A DNA stretch of 64,000 nt from Streptomyces sp. NBC_01276 (GCF_041435355.1 NZ_CP108442.1:6756501-6820500), one strand, 5' to 3'. Counted from the first letter of the stretch, positions 7,894-16,895 are shown. Notes: a model not told the origin generated them from the sequence alone. Made by a program: numbers and translations.

Positions 7894-7922
7894 CGGGCGA
7901 GGGGCACCCCGGAGCTCGCCCG
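7894..7922. terminator. Bidirectional stem-loop terminator between CPT-like gene and mug
   Basis: Arms CGGGCGAG (7894-7901) and CTCGCCCG (7915-7922) pair perfectly around a 13-nt loop that can itself pair GGGG with CCCC. It lies between two convergent genes. There is no T run, as is usual for Streptomyces hairpin terminators. Confidence 0.55.
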
Positions 7923-7929
7923 GCGCCGG

Positions 7930-8478
7930 TCAGGGGGTGGGCGGGGCCTCCGCCGCCTCGCGGAGGCGGGCGTACTCCTGGGCCATGGACTCCGCGGTCC
8001 AGTGGGCGTTGAGGCCGCTGGGGTTGGGCAGTGCCCAGATGTGGGTGGTGCCGATGGTCCGCTCCTGAGGGCCGATCCGGGCCCGGCGGTCGCCGAAGGC
8101 GGTGCGGTAGGCGGTGACGCCGACCACGGCGAGCCAGTCGGGCCGCAACCGCTCGACCTTCGCCGTCAGGATCCGGCCGCCCTCACGGAACTCCTCCGCG
8201 GTCAGCTCGTCGGCGCGGGCGGTCGCCCGGGCCACGACGTTCGTGATGCCGAGGCGGTAGGTGAGCAGTTCCTCCTGCTCCTCCGGTGCCAGCCTGCGGG
8301 GCGTGAAGCCGGACAGGTGGAGGACCGGCCAGAAACGGTTGCCCGGCCGGGCGAAGTGGTGGCCCGTCGCGGCGGACAGGAGCCCCGGGTTGATTCCGCA
8401 GAAGAGCACGCGCAGACCGCCCGCGACCACGTCCGGCAGGACGCGGTCGCGGGCGGCTTCGAGCTCGTCGGGGGTCAG
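7930..8478 (-). CDS. mug: G/U mismatch-specific DNA glycosylase (Mug)
   Basis: Uracil-DNA-glycosylase superfamily member that removes uracil or thymine from G:U/G:T mispairs. Motif 1 is GINPG (about residues 28-32), followed by the FARPGNRFW loop; motif 2 is LPNPSGLNAHW near the C-terminus. The clear GTG at 8430 would omit conserved sequence. Reading back to a CTG at 8476-8478 adds LTPDELEAARDRVLPD, which is the usual Mug N-terminus, and makes a 182-residue protein whose CTGA start overlaps the purB stop. No in-frame ATG, GTG or TTG lies between. The product is co-transcribed after purB. I am sure of the family and less sure of the CTG start. Confidence 0.88.
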   Translation of the reverse strand: MTPDELEAARDRVLPDVVAGGLRVLFCGINPGLLSAATGHHFARPGNRFWPVLHLSGFTPRRLAPEEQEELLTYRLGITNVVARATARADELTAEEFREGGRILTAKVERLRPDWLAVVGVTAYRTAFGDRRARIGPQERTIGTTHIWALPNPSGLNAHWTAESMAQEYARLREAAEAPPTP

Positions 8479-9908
8479 AGGATCGATCCCGGCGCGTACC
8501 CGGCGGCCTCCGGGTGCTGCTTGGCGATGGCCTCGATCCGGGAGACCACGGTCGCGACCTGGTCGCCCGCGGCGCCGGTGAACGACAGCTTGTCGGCCAT
8601 CAGGGCGTCCAGCTGCGCGCGGTCCAGCGGCATCCGCTCGTCGGCGGCCAGCTTGTCCAGCAGCTCGTTGCGCTCGGCACCCTGCTCGCGCATGGCGAGC
8701 GCGGAGGCCACCGCGTGCTCCTTGATGACCTCGTGGGCGGCCTCACGGCCCACACCGGCCCGCACCGCGCCCATCAGCACCTTGGTGGTGGCGAGGAAGG
8801 GCAGGTAGCGGTCCAGCTCGCGGGCCACGACGGCCGGGAAGGCGCCGAACTCGTCGAGGACGGTCAGGAAGGTCTCCAGCAGGCCGTCGAAGGCGAAGAA
8901 CGCGTCGGGCAGGGCCACGCGGCGGACCACGGAGCAGGAGACGTCGCCCTCGTTCCACTGGTCGCCGGCCAGCTCGCCGGTCATCGAGGCGTAGCCGCGC
9001 AGGATGACCATCAGGCCGTTCACACGCTCGCAGGAGCGGGTGTTCATCTTGTGCGGCATCGCGGAGGAGCCGACCTGGCCGGGCTTGAAGCCCTCGGTGA
9101 CCAGCTCGTGGCCCGCCATCAGGCGGATGGTCTTCGCGATCGAGGACGGGGCGGCGGCCAGCTGCACCAGAGCGGTGACCACGTCGTAGTCCAGCGAGCG
9201 CGGGTAGACCTGGCCGACGGAGGTGAAGGCCTGGGAGAAGCCGAGGTGGGCGGCGATGCGCTGCTCCAGGTCGGCCAGCTTGGCGGCGTCGCCGCCCAGC
9301 AGGTCGAGCATGTCCTGGGCGGTGCCGACCGGGCCCTTGATCCCGCGCAGCGGGTAGCGGTCGAGGAGGTTCTCCAGGCGGTCGTAGGCGACCAGGAGCT
9401 CGTCGGCGGCGGTCGCGAAACGCTTGCCCAGGGTCGTCGCCTGCGCGGCGACGTTGTGGGAGCGGCCGGCCATGACCAGCTCGGCGTGCTCGCCGGCCAG
9501 CTTGCCGAGGCGGGCCAGGACGGCGACCGTGCGGTCCCGGGCCAGCTCCAGCGAGAGCCGGATCTGCAGCTGCTCGACGTTCTCGGTCAGGTCGCGGGAG
9601 GTCATGCCCTTGTGCACGTGCTCGTGGCCGGCGAGGGCGTTGAACTCCTCGATCCGGGCCTTCACGTCGTGCCGGGTGACCTTCTCGCGCTCGGCGATGG
9701 AGGCGAGGTCGACGGTCTCCAGGACGCGCTCGTAGTCGGCGAGGGCGGCGTCCGGGACGTCGATGCCGAGGTCCTTCTGGGCGCGCAGCACGGCGAGCCA
9801 CAGCCGCCGCTCCAGCGTCACCTTGTACTCGGGGGACCACAGGACGGCGAGCTCCGCGGAGGCGTAGCGGCCGGCCAGGACATTGGGGATGCGGGGCTTG
9901 GCTGTCAC
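8475..9908 (-). CDS. purB: Adenylosuccinate lyase
   Basis: A 477-residue enzyme of the fumarase/aspartase superfamily. It cleaves adenylosuccinate to AMP plus fumarate and SAICAR to AICAR plus fumarate in purine synthesis. The superfamily signature SSAMPHKMN sits in the middle of the protein with the flexible catalytic Ser; the catalytic His is in GRSHNVAAQATTLG, and GHEHVHKGMTSRDLTEN is the N-terminal substrate-binding region. The GTG at 9908 is the first start in frame (MTAKPRIPNVLAGRYAS). Length is usual for actinobacterial PurB. It overlaps the mug start by 4 nt. Confidence 0.97.
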   Translation of the reverse strand: MTAKPRIPNVLAGRYASAELAVLWSPEYKVTLERRLWLAVLRAQKDLGIDVPDAALADYERVLETVDLASIAEREKVTRHDVKARIEEFNALAGHEHVHKGMTSRDLTENVEQLQIRLSLELARDRTVAVLARLGKLAGEHAELVMAGRSHNVAAQATTLGKRFATAADELLVAYDRLENLLDRYPLRGIKGPVGTAQDMLDLLGGDAAKLADLEQRIAAHLGFSQAFTSVGQVYPRSLDYDVVTALVQLAAAPSSIAKTIRLMAGHELVTEGFKPGQVGSSAMPHKMNTRSCERVNGLMVILRGYASMTGELAGDQWNEGDVSCSVVRRVALPDAFFAFDGLLETFLTVLDEFGAFPAVVARELDRYLPFLATTKVLMGAVRAGVGREAAHEVIKEHAVASALAMREQGAERNELLDKLAADERMPLDRAQLDALMADKLSFTGAAGDQVATVVSRIEAIAKQHPEAAGYAPGSIL

Positions 9909-9979
9909 GTGTAGGGATTCTACTTGGGCCGCGGCTGTGCGTTCACGCAGGTGGGGGCGCCACCTGCGATTGTGTGTTG

Positions 9980-10762
9980 CTACGAGGGCGGCGAGGCCGC
10001 GTACGGCAGCAGTTCGGGCCTCTTGGAGGGGCGGCCGTCACCCGAGGAGCGGCCCGTCAGGCGGCGGCCGATCCAGGGGAGCAGGTGCTGCCGGGCGAAG
10101 CGCAGGTCCTCGGTCCTGCGCACCTGCCAGCCGGGGGCCGCGGCGGGCGGCAGGGCGGCCCGCCAGTCCTCCTGCGCGGGCAGGCCCAGGCTCTGCCAGA
10201 CCGCCTCCGCCACCCGCCGGTGGCCCTCGGCGGTCAGGTGCAGCCGGTCGACGTCCCACATGCGCGGATCGGCGAGCACCGGGGCCCCGTACAGGTCCAC
10301 CAGCAGCGCCCCGTGTCGGGCGGTGAGCTCTTCGAGGATGCCGAACAGCTCCTCCATGCGGGGCCGGAAGCGTTCCATGACCGGACCGTTGCGGCCTGGG
10401 GAGCGCATCAGCACCAGCCGCCCGCAGGACGGGGCCAGCAGGGCCACGGCCTCTTCCAGGTGGCTGCGGACCCTGCCCATGTCGACCTTCGGCCGCAGGG
10501 CGTCGTTGAGCCCGCCCACCAGCGTCACCACGTCGGCGCCCATCGCGGCGGCGGCCGGCGCCTGGTCCTCGGCGATCTGCCCGATCAGCTTTCCGCGCAC
10601 CGCGAGGTTCGCGTAGCGGAAGCCCGGCTCGCGCGCCGCGAGCCGGGCGGCCAGCAGATCGGCCCAGCCCCGGTAGGAGCCGTCCGGCAGCAGGTCCGAC
10701 ATGCCCTCGGTGAAGGAGTCGCCGATCGCGACGAAACTGGTGTAAGGCGCATTCATCTCCAT
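9980..10762 (-). CDS. SGNH/GDSL-family hydrolase
   Basis: A 260-residue protein with SGNH esterase blocks: block I AIGDSFTEG with the nucleophilic Ser (about residue 16), block II Gly in YANLAVRGK, block III GGLNDALRP with Asn, and block V DVDRLHLTAEGH with the Asp-His pair. There is no signal peptide, so it is probably a cytosolic esterase or lipase/thioesterase of unknown substrate. The start could be the ATG at 10762 or the next ATG at 10756. It precedes purB by 71 nt on the same strand. Confidence 0.88.
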   Translation of the reverse strand: MEMNAPYTSFVAIGDSFTEGMSDLLPDGSYRGWADLLAARLAAREPGFRYANLAVRGKLIGQIAEDQAPAAAAMGADVVTLVGGLNDALRPKVDMGRVRSHLEEAVALLAPSCGRLVLMRSPGRNGPVMERFRPRMEELFGILEELTARHGALLVDLYGAPVLADPRMWDVDRLHLTAEGHRRVAEAVWQSLGLPAQEDWRAALPPAAAPGWQVRRTEDLRFARQHLLPWIGRRLTGRSSGDGRPSKRPELLPYAASPPS

Positions 10763-10821
10763 GGCGGAGCGATGCTACCGCGCGGTACCCCGACCCCGCA
10801 GGGCCGGGGACCGCGCGGCCG

Positions 10822-11841
10822 TCAGGTGGACGCGGGCCGGCCGAACAGCTCGCGCAGCACGTCCTCCATCGTCACCAGGCCCGTCATGGCCCCGTCCGCC
10901 CCGAGGACGGCCGCCAGGTGCGTGCGGCTGCGCCGCATGGCGGTGAGCACGTCGTCCAGCGGGGTCTCCGCCCGCACCTGGGCGATCGAGCGCAGCTCGG
11001 ACTCGGGGAACGGATCGTCCCGCTCCACCACGTCGAGGGCGTCCTTGACGTGCAGGTAGCCCAGGATGCGGCGCTGCTCGTCGACCACGGGGAAACGCGA
11101 GTACCCCGACTCGGCCGACAGCAGCTCCAGCCCGTCCGCGGTGATGCCCAGCCGCGCCGTGACCACCCGGTCCACCGGCAGCACCACATCGGTGACCGGG
11201 CGTCGACCCAGCTCCAGGGCGTCGTACAGCCGCTCGCTCGCCCGGTCGTCGATGAGCCCCGCGGCGCTGGAGTCCTTGACGATCCGGGCCAGCTCGTCGT
11301 CCGAGAACGTCGCCGCGACCTCGTCCTTCACCTCCACCCGCAGCAGCCGCAGCAGCGCGTTGGCGAAGGTGTTGATCGCGAAGATCACCGGCTTCAGCGC
11401 ACGGGTCACGGTCACCAGGGGCGGGCCCAGCACCAGCGCGGTGCGCACCGGCTCGGACAGCGCCACGTTCTTCGGGAGCATTTCCCCGAACAGCATGTGC
11501 AGGTACGTCGCCAGCGTCAGCGCGATCACGAAGGAGATCACGTGCGTCAGCCCCGAGGGCACTCCGACGAGGTCGAAGAGCGGGGTCAGCAGGTGTGCGA
11601 TGGCGGGCTCGGCCACCACGCCCAGCACCAGGGTGCACAGGGTGATGCCCAGCTGGGCCGCCGCCATCACCGCCGACACGTGTTCCAGGCCCCACAGCAC
11701 GGCGCGGGCGCGTCGGTCGCCCTGTTCGGCGTACGGCTCGATCTGGCTGCGCCGGACCGAGATCAGCGCGAACTCCGCGCCGACGAAGACGGCGTTGACG
11801 ACCAGGGTCGCCAGGCCGATCAGCAGCTGGACGACGGTCAT
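10822..11841 (-). CDS. CNNM/CBS-domain membrane protein (HlyC/CorC family), second of pair
   Basis: A 339-residue protein with a DUF21/CNNM transmembrane domain (about residues 1-170; four hydrophobic helices, with GEMLPKNVALSEP near the last) and a CBS pair (about 195-335; VVLPVDRVVTARLG, LLSAESGYSRFPVV, GLVTMEDVLRELFG). It lacks the C-terminal CorC/HlyC domain that its partner has. Relatives are linked to Mg/Co efflux or homeostasis. Its ATG overlaps the stop of the upstream paralogue by 4 nt, so the two are translationally coupled and may form a heteromer. Confidence 0.88.
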   Translation of the reverse strand: MTVVQLLIGLATLVVNAVFVGAEFALISVRRSQIEPYAEQGDRRARAVLWGLEHVSAVMAAAQLGITLCTLVLGVVAEPAIAHLLTPLFDLVGVPSGLTHVISFVIALTLATYLHMLFGEMLPKNVALSEPVRTALVLGPPLVTVTRALKPVIFAINTFANALLRLLRVEVKDEVAATFSDDELARIVKDSSAAGLIDDRASERLYDALELGRRPVTDVVLPVDRVVTARLGITADGLELLSAESGYSRFPVVDEQRRILGYLHVKDALDVVERDDPFPESELRSIAQVRAETPLDDVLTAMRRSRTHLAAVLGADGAMTGLVTMEDVLRELFGRPAST

Positions 11842-13178
11842 CGGGCGCCCTCCGTAGGCTCGTCACCGGCGGCTTCGGCCGGTGCGTGCAGCAGTACGCG
11901 GGCGGCTCGGCGCCCGCCGGCGTCCACCACGTCCAGGCGCCAGCCGTCCAGTTCCAGGCTGTCGCCTACGGCCGGGATCCGGCCGAGTGCGGTGGCTATC
12001 AGCCCGGCCAGGGTTTCGTACGGGCCGTCCGGGACGCGCAGGCCGATCAGCCGGAGCTGGTCGGTGCGTGCGGCGCCGTCGGCGGAGTACAGGGCCCGGC
12101 CGGACTCGTCCGTACCGGCCGGGGCCAGGTCGGAGGTCTCGTGCGGGTCGTGCTCGTCGCGTACCTCGCCGACGACCTCCTCGACGATGTCCTCCAGCGT
12201 GGCCACCCCGGCCGTGCCCCCGTATTCGTCGATCACGACGGCCATGGTCTGCTTGCCGGAGAGCCGGTCCAGCAGCCGGTCCACCGTCAGGGACTCCGGT
12301 ACGAGCAGGGGCGCGCGCAGCAGCTGCGAGACGGGATGGCGGTGCCGCTCCGCGGCGGGCAGCGCGAGCACGTCCTTGATGTGGACGGTGCCGACGACGC
12401 TGTCGAGGCTGCCCCGGTAGACGGGGAAGCGCGACAGCCCGGTGGCCATGGTCGCGTTGGCCACGTCCTCGGCGGTGGTCTGGACGTCGAGGGCGGTCAC
12501 CTGCACGCGCGGGGTCATCACGTTCTCCGCGGTGAGGTCGGCCAGGTTCAGGGTCCGCACGAACAGCTCGGCGGTGTCCTTCTCCAGCGCGCCCGCCTTC
12601 GCGGAGTGCCGGGCCAGGGCCACCAGTTCCTGGGGGCTGCGCGCGGAGGCCAGCTCCTCGGTGGGTTCCATGCCGAACCGTCGGACCATGTGGTTGGCGG
12701 TGGTGTTGAGGTGGCTGATCAGGGGCCTGAAGGCGCGGCTGAAGACCCGCTGCGCGGTGGCGACGCGCTTGGCGATGGCCAGCGGGGAGGAGATGGCCCA
12801 GTTCTTGGGCACCAGCTCACCGACGACCATCAGCACCACGGTCGACAGGGCGGTGCCCAGCACCAGGGCCGTGGAGGAGGCGGCGGTGGCCGAGAGCCCC
12901 ATGGCCTCGAAGGGCCCCTGGAGCAGGGCGGCGATCGAGGGCTTGGAGATCATGCCGATGACCAGGCCGGTCACCGTGATGCCGAGCTGGGCGCCGGAGA
13001 GCTGGAAGGTCAGGCTGCGGACGGCGGCCAGGGCGCTGTCGGCGCCCCGCTCCCCACGCTCGACGGCGCGTTCGAGCTCGCTGCGCTCGACCGTGGTCAG
13101 CGAGAACTCGGCCGCGACGAAGACTCCGCAGGCAAGGCAGAGCAGCAGGGCCACGATGAGCAGGAGCACTTCGGTCAT
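11838..13178 (-). CDS. CNNM/CBS/CorC-type membrane protein (hemolysin family), first of pair
   Basis: A 446-residue paralogue of its downstream neighbour: N-terminal DUF21/CNNM helices (about 1-190; FVAAEFSLTTVERSEL at the start, GELVPKNWAISSP), a CBS pair (about 215-340; VMTPRVQVTALDV, GGTAGVATLEDIVEE) and a C-terminal CorC_HlyC domain (about 350-435; DGAARTDQLRLIGLRVPDG). It is predicted to act in divalent cation (Mg/Co) homeostasis at the membrane. The ATG at 13178 has an excellent Shine-Dalgarno, GGAGGTGA, 6 nt upstream. Tandem paralogues of this kind are common in Streptomyces. Confidence 0.9.
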   Translation of the reverse strand: MTEVLLLIVALLLCLACGVFVAAEFSLTTVERSELERAVERGERGADSALAAVRSLTFQLSGAQLGITVTGLVIGMISKPSIAALLQGPFEAMGLSATAASSTALVLGTALSTVVLMVVGELVPKNWAISSPLAIAKRVATAQRVFSRAFRPLISHLNTTANHMVRRFGMEPTEELASARSPQELVALARHSAKAGALEKDTAELFVRTLNLADLTAENVMTPRVQVTALDVQTTAEDVANATMATGLSRFPVYRGSLDSVVGTVHIKDVLALPAAERHRHPVSQLLRAPLLVPESLTVDRLLDRLSGKQTMAVVIDEYGGTAGVATLEDIVEEVVGEVRDEHDPHETSDLAPAGTDESGRALYSADGAARTDQLRLIGLRVPDGPYETLAGLIATALGRIPAVGDSLELDGWRLDVVDAGGRRAARVLLHAPAEAAGDEPTEGAR

Positions 13179-13455
13179 CGGTCGTTCACCTCCGTCCCAT
13201 GATCAGCCAGGCGGAGGGGGGCCGCGCGATGTCGCGTACGGGCATGTCGGGGACTGGGAGGCTCGCCCATGGGCGGACGCTCACACCTTTCGTCTTCGTC
13301 GAACCAGGACCGTTTCCCACATGGTAAAGGAAGGGCAAAGGTGATGCGTCGCTCTTTTGGCCGAGCGGGGGCGGGTGGCCGTCCGTTCCCGGCCCGCGTC
13401 TCGCGGGGTGGAAGTCGGTGGCGGGGCGCCGGTCGGGCGTGCTTGGCTCCCGCGC

Positions 13456-13884
13456 ATGACCGGACTTCAGATACGGACCGCCGCCGCGGCCGATGCCGAG
13501 AACGTGCTCGCCTTCTGGAAGGAGGCAGCCGAGGGCACCTCGATCACGGACGACGTGGACGGCGTGACCCGGCTCGTCACCCGTGACCCGCAGGCCCTGA
13601 TCCTCGCGGAGTCCGACGGGGTCCTCGTCGGCTCCGTGATCGCCGGCTGGGACGGATGGCGGGCCTCCCTCTACCGGCTCGCCGTACTGCCCGCCCACCG
13701 CCGCCAGGGGATCGCTTCGGCGCTGCTGGAGGCGGCCGAGCTGCGCTTCGTCGCGGTCGGCGGCCGGCGCGGTGACGCGATGGTCCTGGAGGCGAACGAG
13801 CGGGCGCACCGGATGTGGGCGGCGGCCGGCTACGAGCGCGAGGACCGCTGGCGCAGGTGGGTGAAGCCGTTCGCGCGGGCGTGA
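13456..13884 (+). CDS. GNAT-family N-acetyltransferase
   Basis: A 142-residue single GNAT domain. The acetyl-CoA binding motif A reads LYRLAVLPAHRRQGIASALLEAAE (about residues 75-98, given in parts: LAVLPAHRRQGIASAL), preceded by the beta-4 strand GVLVGSVIAGWDGW and followed by motif B VLEANERAHRMWAAAGYE. The substrate is unknown. The ATG at 13456 was chosen because the domain begins directly after it (TGLQIRTAAAADAENVL). It is monocistronic. Confidence 0.88.
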   Translation: MTGLQIRTAAAADAENVLAFWKEAAEGTSITDDVDGVTRLVTRDPQALILAESDGVLVGSVIAGWDGWRASLYRLAVLPAHRRQGIASALLEAAELRFVAVGGRRGDAMVLEANERAHRMWAAAGYEREDRWRRWVKPFARA

Positions 13885-13947
13885 GGAGGGGCTCCCGCGC
13901 CGGCCCGGCCCCGGGTGCGGGCCCGGTCCCGGCGGGGAGTCGGAAGG

Positions 13948-13989
13948 CCGGCGGCCGGGTGAACCGGGACCGGGACCCGGATCCGCCGG
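13948..13989. terminator. Stem-loop downstream of GNAT gene
   Basis: CCGGCGG followed by CCGGGT (13948-13960) pairs with ACCCGG (13975-13980) and CCGCCGG (13983-13989), with a 2-nt bulge and 14-nt loop. It sits 64 nt after the GNAT stop. The rest of 13885-14134 is GC-rich with no gene. Confidence 0.45.
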
Positions 13990-14134
13990 GCGGGTGAACG
14001 CGCGCGCACCGGGGCCGTACGCCGGGTCCGGCGCGTCCCGCCGGGCACGGCGGTCACCGCGGGCCGACGTCGCCGGAGGTGGCGGGCCGCCCTCCCCGCG
14101 CCCCGGTCTTCGCCGTTCGGGGCGTGCGGGTGGG

Positions 14135-15187
14135 TCAGGAGGGGCGGGGGATGTAGGCCAGGCCGTGCGCGCCGGGTTCGGCGAGTTTGGCGATGTCCAG
14201 CCGGGCCAGGGTCCCCAGCGTCTCCAGGTCGACGATGTCGACGGTGGACGAGATCACGCAGGCCACGTACGCGATCCGGCCGTCCGGCGAGGAGGTGATG
14301 GTCAGCGGGAAGCGCCCGACCTCCACCTCGCCGAGCCGCTCGCGGGTTTCGGCGGAGAAGACCGTGAGACGGCCGGGGGCGTGGCTGCCGAGCCGGGAGT
14401 TCGGGTCGGGGGTCATGCACAGCTCGCCCGCGAGCAGTTTCCCCGTCGACGTCAGGTGCACCGGGAGGACCACGTCGCGCGTGGGCAGGGTGTCGACGAC
14501 GGACGCCGTCCGGGCGTCGACCACCCGGATGCCCGGGGTCGGCCGCTCCTCGGCGGTGGAGAAGGAACCGGCGTAGGGCGCGGCCACGAAGGCGTGCGTG
14601 CCGTCGGCGGAGACGGCCAGGCCCTCGCTGCCCGGCACTTCGGCCTTGCCGGTGAGGACGCCCCGCTCGAGGTCGACGATCGACACGAACGGCGCCTCCT
14701 TGTTGGTGGCGTAACCCGTCCTGCCTGCCGGGTCGATGGCGAACCAGTGCGGACCGGGCGCGTCGGTGTCGATCCTGCCCACCGGCCGACGGGTCCGGGT
14801 GTCGACGACCACGACGCCGCCGGGCCGGTCCGCCGAGCCCTCGACGCTGACGTAGAGGAGCCGGCGGGCCGGGTCCAGTGCCAGGCCGTGCGGACCGTGT
14901 TCCGGGGCGAGGTCGACGACCTCGACGATCCGGCGGGTGTCGGGGTCGATGACGGTCAGTTCGGTGCGCCGGCCGCCGTTCGCGTGGTAGTAGCCCGAAC
15001 GGTACGCCGTGGTGCACCACAGCAGGCGCTCCGTGGGGTCGAAGCACAACTCGTGGGGCTCGGCGAGGACTTCCACCGAGCCGAGGTGCCGGTCGGAGGC
15101 GGCGTCGAAGAACGAGACCGTCGGTCCGCTCTGGCTGACCACGGCGAGGACGTCGCCGGCACGGCCGGCGCGCGAGAACTGCTGCAT
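14135..15187 (-). CDS. YncE-like beta-propeller protein
   Basis: A 350-residue repeat protein with about seven blades of the YVTN/NHL kind. Recurrent units are visible, for example LTVIDPDTRRIVEVVDL, VVVVDTRTRRPVGRIDT, VSIVDLERGVLTGKAEV, IRVVDARTASVVDTLPT and VDIVDLETLGTLARLDI, each followed by a segment like PHGLALDPARRLLYV. There is no signal peptide at the chosen ATG (15187, MQQFSRAG), so it seems cytosolic, unlike many secreted relatives. A longer in-frame start at 15316 would overlap the divergent LysR promoter and adds no propeller sequence. The ligand is unknown. Divergence from a LysR gene suggests LysR control. Confidence 0.82.
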   Translation of the reverse strand: MQQFSRAGRAGDVLAVVSQSGPTVSFFDAASDRHLGSVEVLAEPHELCFDPTERLLWCTTAYRSGYYHANGGRRTELTVIDPDTRRIVEVVDLAPEHGPHGLALDPARRLLYVSVEGSADRPGGVVVVDTRTRRPVGRIDTDAPGPHWFAIDPAGRTGYATNKEAPFVSIVDLERGVLTGKAEVPGSEGLAVSADGTHAFVAAPYAGSFSTAEERPTPGIRVVDARTASVVDTLPTRDVVLPVHLTSTGKLLAGELCMTPDPNSRLGSHAPGRLTVFSAETRERLGEVEVGRFPLTITSSPDGRIAYVACVISSTVDIVDLETLGTLARLDIAKLAEPGAHGLAYIPRPS

Positions 15188-15278
15188 GGAGGATCCCTGA
15201 GGGAGGAGGAGGAGGCAACGCCGCGTGTTCCCGCGGCCCCTCCCACTCTGGGCACCGAACGCCTCCACAGCCATGCAA

Positions 15279-15302
15279 GGATCGACATCCGATAGTTGAT
15301 CC
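15279..15302. promoter_or_regulatory. LysR-type operator candidate
   Basis: GGATCGAC (15279-15286) and GTTGATCC (15295-15302) form an inverted repeat with 7 of 8 positions paired and an 8-nt spacer. It lies 30 nt upstream of the LysR start in the divergent promoter shared with the propeller gene, where LysR regulators normally bind. Confidence 0.5.
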
Positions 15303-15331
15303 AGGCGTAAAAACACAGCTCAGGAGTGTTC

Positions 15332-16264
15332 ATGGATCTCAATTTGCTGCGGGCGCTGGACGCCTTGCTGCAGGAGAACAGCGTGACCCGCGCCGCGGAG
15401 CGGCTGGGCACCTCCCCCGCCGCGGTCAGCCGCACCCTGGCCCGGCTCCGCCGCACCGTGGGCGATCCCCTGCTGGTCCGGGCGGGCCAGGGGCTGGTCC
15501 CGACCCCGCGCGCCCTGGAACTCCGCGAGGAGGTAAGGGCGTTGCTGCGCGGATGCGACAACGTCCTGCGCCCCGGGGCCGGTTTCGACCCCGCGCACCT
15601 CCACCGCACCTTCACCGTGCAGGCCACCGACCTGCTCCTGGTGGGGCTGGCGGGGGCGCTGACCGAGCGCATCCACGCGGAGGCCCCGAACGTGGACGTG
15701 GTCTTCCTCCCGGAGTCGGTGGAAGGCGGCCCGGCGCTGCGGCAGGGCCGGGTGGACGTCGAACTCGGTGTCCTCGGGCACCTGGACCCCGAGATCCTGA
15801 CCCGGCCCCTCACCCGGATGCGGCTGGTCGGGGTCGCCCGCAGCGGTCACCCCCTCTTCGGCCGGCGGATCGACGCCCGCAGCTTCGCCGCTGCCGACCA
15901 CATCGGCATCTCCCGGCTCGGCAAGCGCGTGGGACCCATCGACGGCGCGCTCGCGGAACTCGGGCTGCGACGCCGGACCGCGGTGATCGTGCCCAGCCAC
16001 ACGAGCGCGATGCTGCTCGCCCGCGACAGCGACCTCGTCGCGCTCACGCCGGCGGACTGGCTCACCGACACGATCTCCGCACTGGGCCTGCGGACCTTCC
16101 CCATCCCCCTCGACCTGGCCCCGCTCGACATCGGGATGGCCTGGCACCCCCGCAACGCCGCCGACCCGGGACACCGCTGGCTCCGCGACCTGCTGAAGGC
16201 CGGGTTCGCGGACCCGCCGGGGGAGGGAGCGGTCAGTCGCGGGAGCGACGGGCCGTGCCGATGA
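15332..16264 (+). CDS. LysR-family transcriptional regulator
   Basis: A 310-residue LTTR. The winged helix-turn-helix (about residues 1-60) reads LNLLRALDALLQENSVTRAA then LGTSPAAVSRTLARLR; the effector-binding domain (about 90-300) shows the NodD/PnbR-like TVQATDLLLVGL and VELGVLGHLDPE. The ATG at 15332 is preferred to the GTG at 15326 because AGGAG lies 5 nt upstream. The likely target is the divergent propeller gene. Its 3' end overlaps the convergent methyltransferase gene by 32 nt. Confidence 0.92.
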   Translation: MDLNLLRALDALLQENSVTRAAERLGTSPAAVSRTLARLRRTVGDPLLVRAGQGLVPTPRALELREEVRALLRGCDNVLRPGAGFDPAHLHRTFTVQATDLLLVGLAGALTERIHAEAPNVDVVFLPESVEGGPALRQGRVDVELGVLGHLDPEILTRPLTRMRLVGVARSGHPLFGRRIDARSFAAADHIGISRLGKRVGPIDGALAELGLRRRTAVIVPSHTSAMLLARDSDLVALTPADWLTDTISALGLRTFPIPLDLAPLDIGMAWHPRNAADPGHRWLRDLLKAGFADPPGEGAVSRGSDGPCR

Positions 16265-16895
16265 CGCAGTAGGAGGTGGGCAGGGCAGGGCCGCGCTCGG
16301 GCAGGCGGAAGGAGCGGTGCGAGACGATCCGGAAGCCGGCCGCCTCGATCGCGGCGAGCGGGTCGCGGGCGGTGTGGCAACCGCCGAACAGGCGGGGCCA
16401 CACGGTCCGGTCGAGCGTCCGCTGGACGGTGGCCATACCGGGACCGGGGGCGAGTCCGTGTTCCAGGAACCGCAGCTCCGCTTCGGGCCGCAGCACCCGG
16501 TGGAGCTCGGCGAGGGCGCGGGGGAGGTTGCGTACGGTGCACAGCACCAGGGAGGCCACGGCGGCGTCGAAGGCCTCGCTCTTCACCGGAAGGGCCTCCG
16601 CGACCCCCGGTACGAGGTCCACCGGCACCTCGGCGCGCAGCGCCGCCGCGGCCGCGAGGCGGCGCAGGGTGCGCTCCGGTTCGACCGCGACGACCTCGGA
16701 GACGGCACGCGGGTAGTGCGCGAAGTTCAGGCCGTTGCCCGCGCCGATCTCGATGACGCGGCCGGAGACCCCGTGCAGGAGCTCCCGGCGCAGGACGCCC
16801 ATGCCGATGCGGGTCTCGGCGGCGGTGCTGGCGCGGGCGTAGAACCGGGCGAAGTGCGGGTGGTGGACCGGATCGGGGGGAGGTGCGGGCGGCAC
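16233..16895 (-). CDS. Class I SAM-dependent methyltransferase
   Basis: A 220-residue methyltransferase with motif I VIEIGAGNGLNF (about residues 46-57), the acidic residue after strand 2 in VAVEPERTL, and post-motif sequences FDAAVASLVLCTV and LRPEAELRFLEHG. This resembles the UbiE/type-11 family often annotated as methyltransferases acting on lipids or small molecules; the substrate is unknown. The GTG start at 16895 has AGGAGG 6 nt upstream. An earlier ATG at 17024 gives an Arg-rich non-domain extension and is not favoured. It is convergent and overlapping with the LysR gene. Confidence 0.86.
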   Translation of the reverse strand: MPPAPPPDPVHHPHFARFYARASTAAETRIGMGVLRRELLHGVSGRVIEIGAGNGLNFAHYPRAVSEVVAVEPERTLRRLAAAAALRAEVPVDLVPGVAEALPVKSEAFDAAVASLVLCTVRNLPRALAELHRVLRPEAELRFLEHGLAPGPGMATVQRTLDRTVWPRLFGGCHTARDPLAAIEAAGFRIVSHRSFRLPERGPALPTSYCVIGTARRSRD

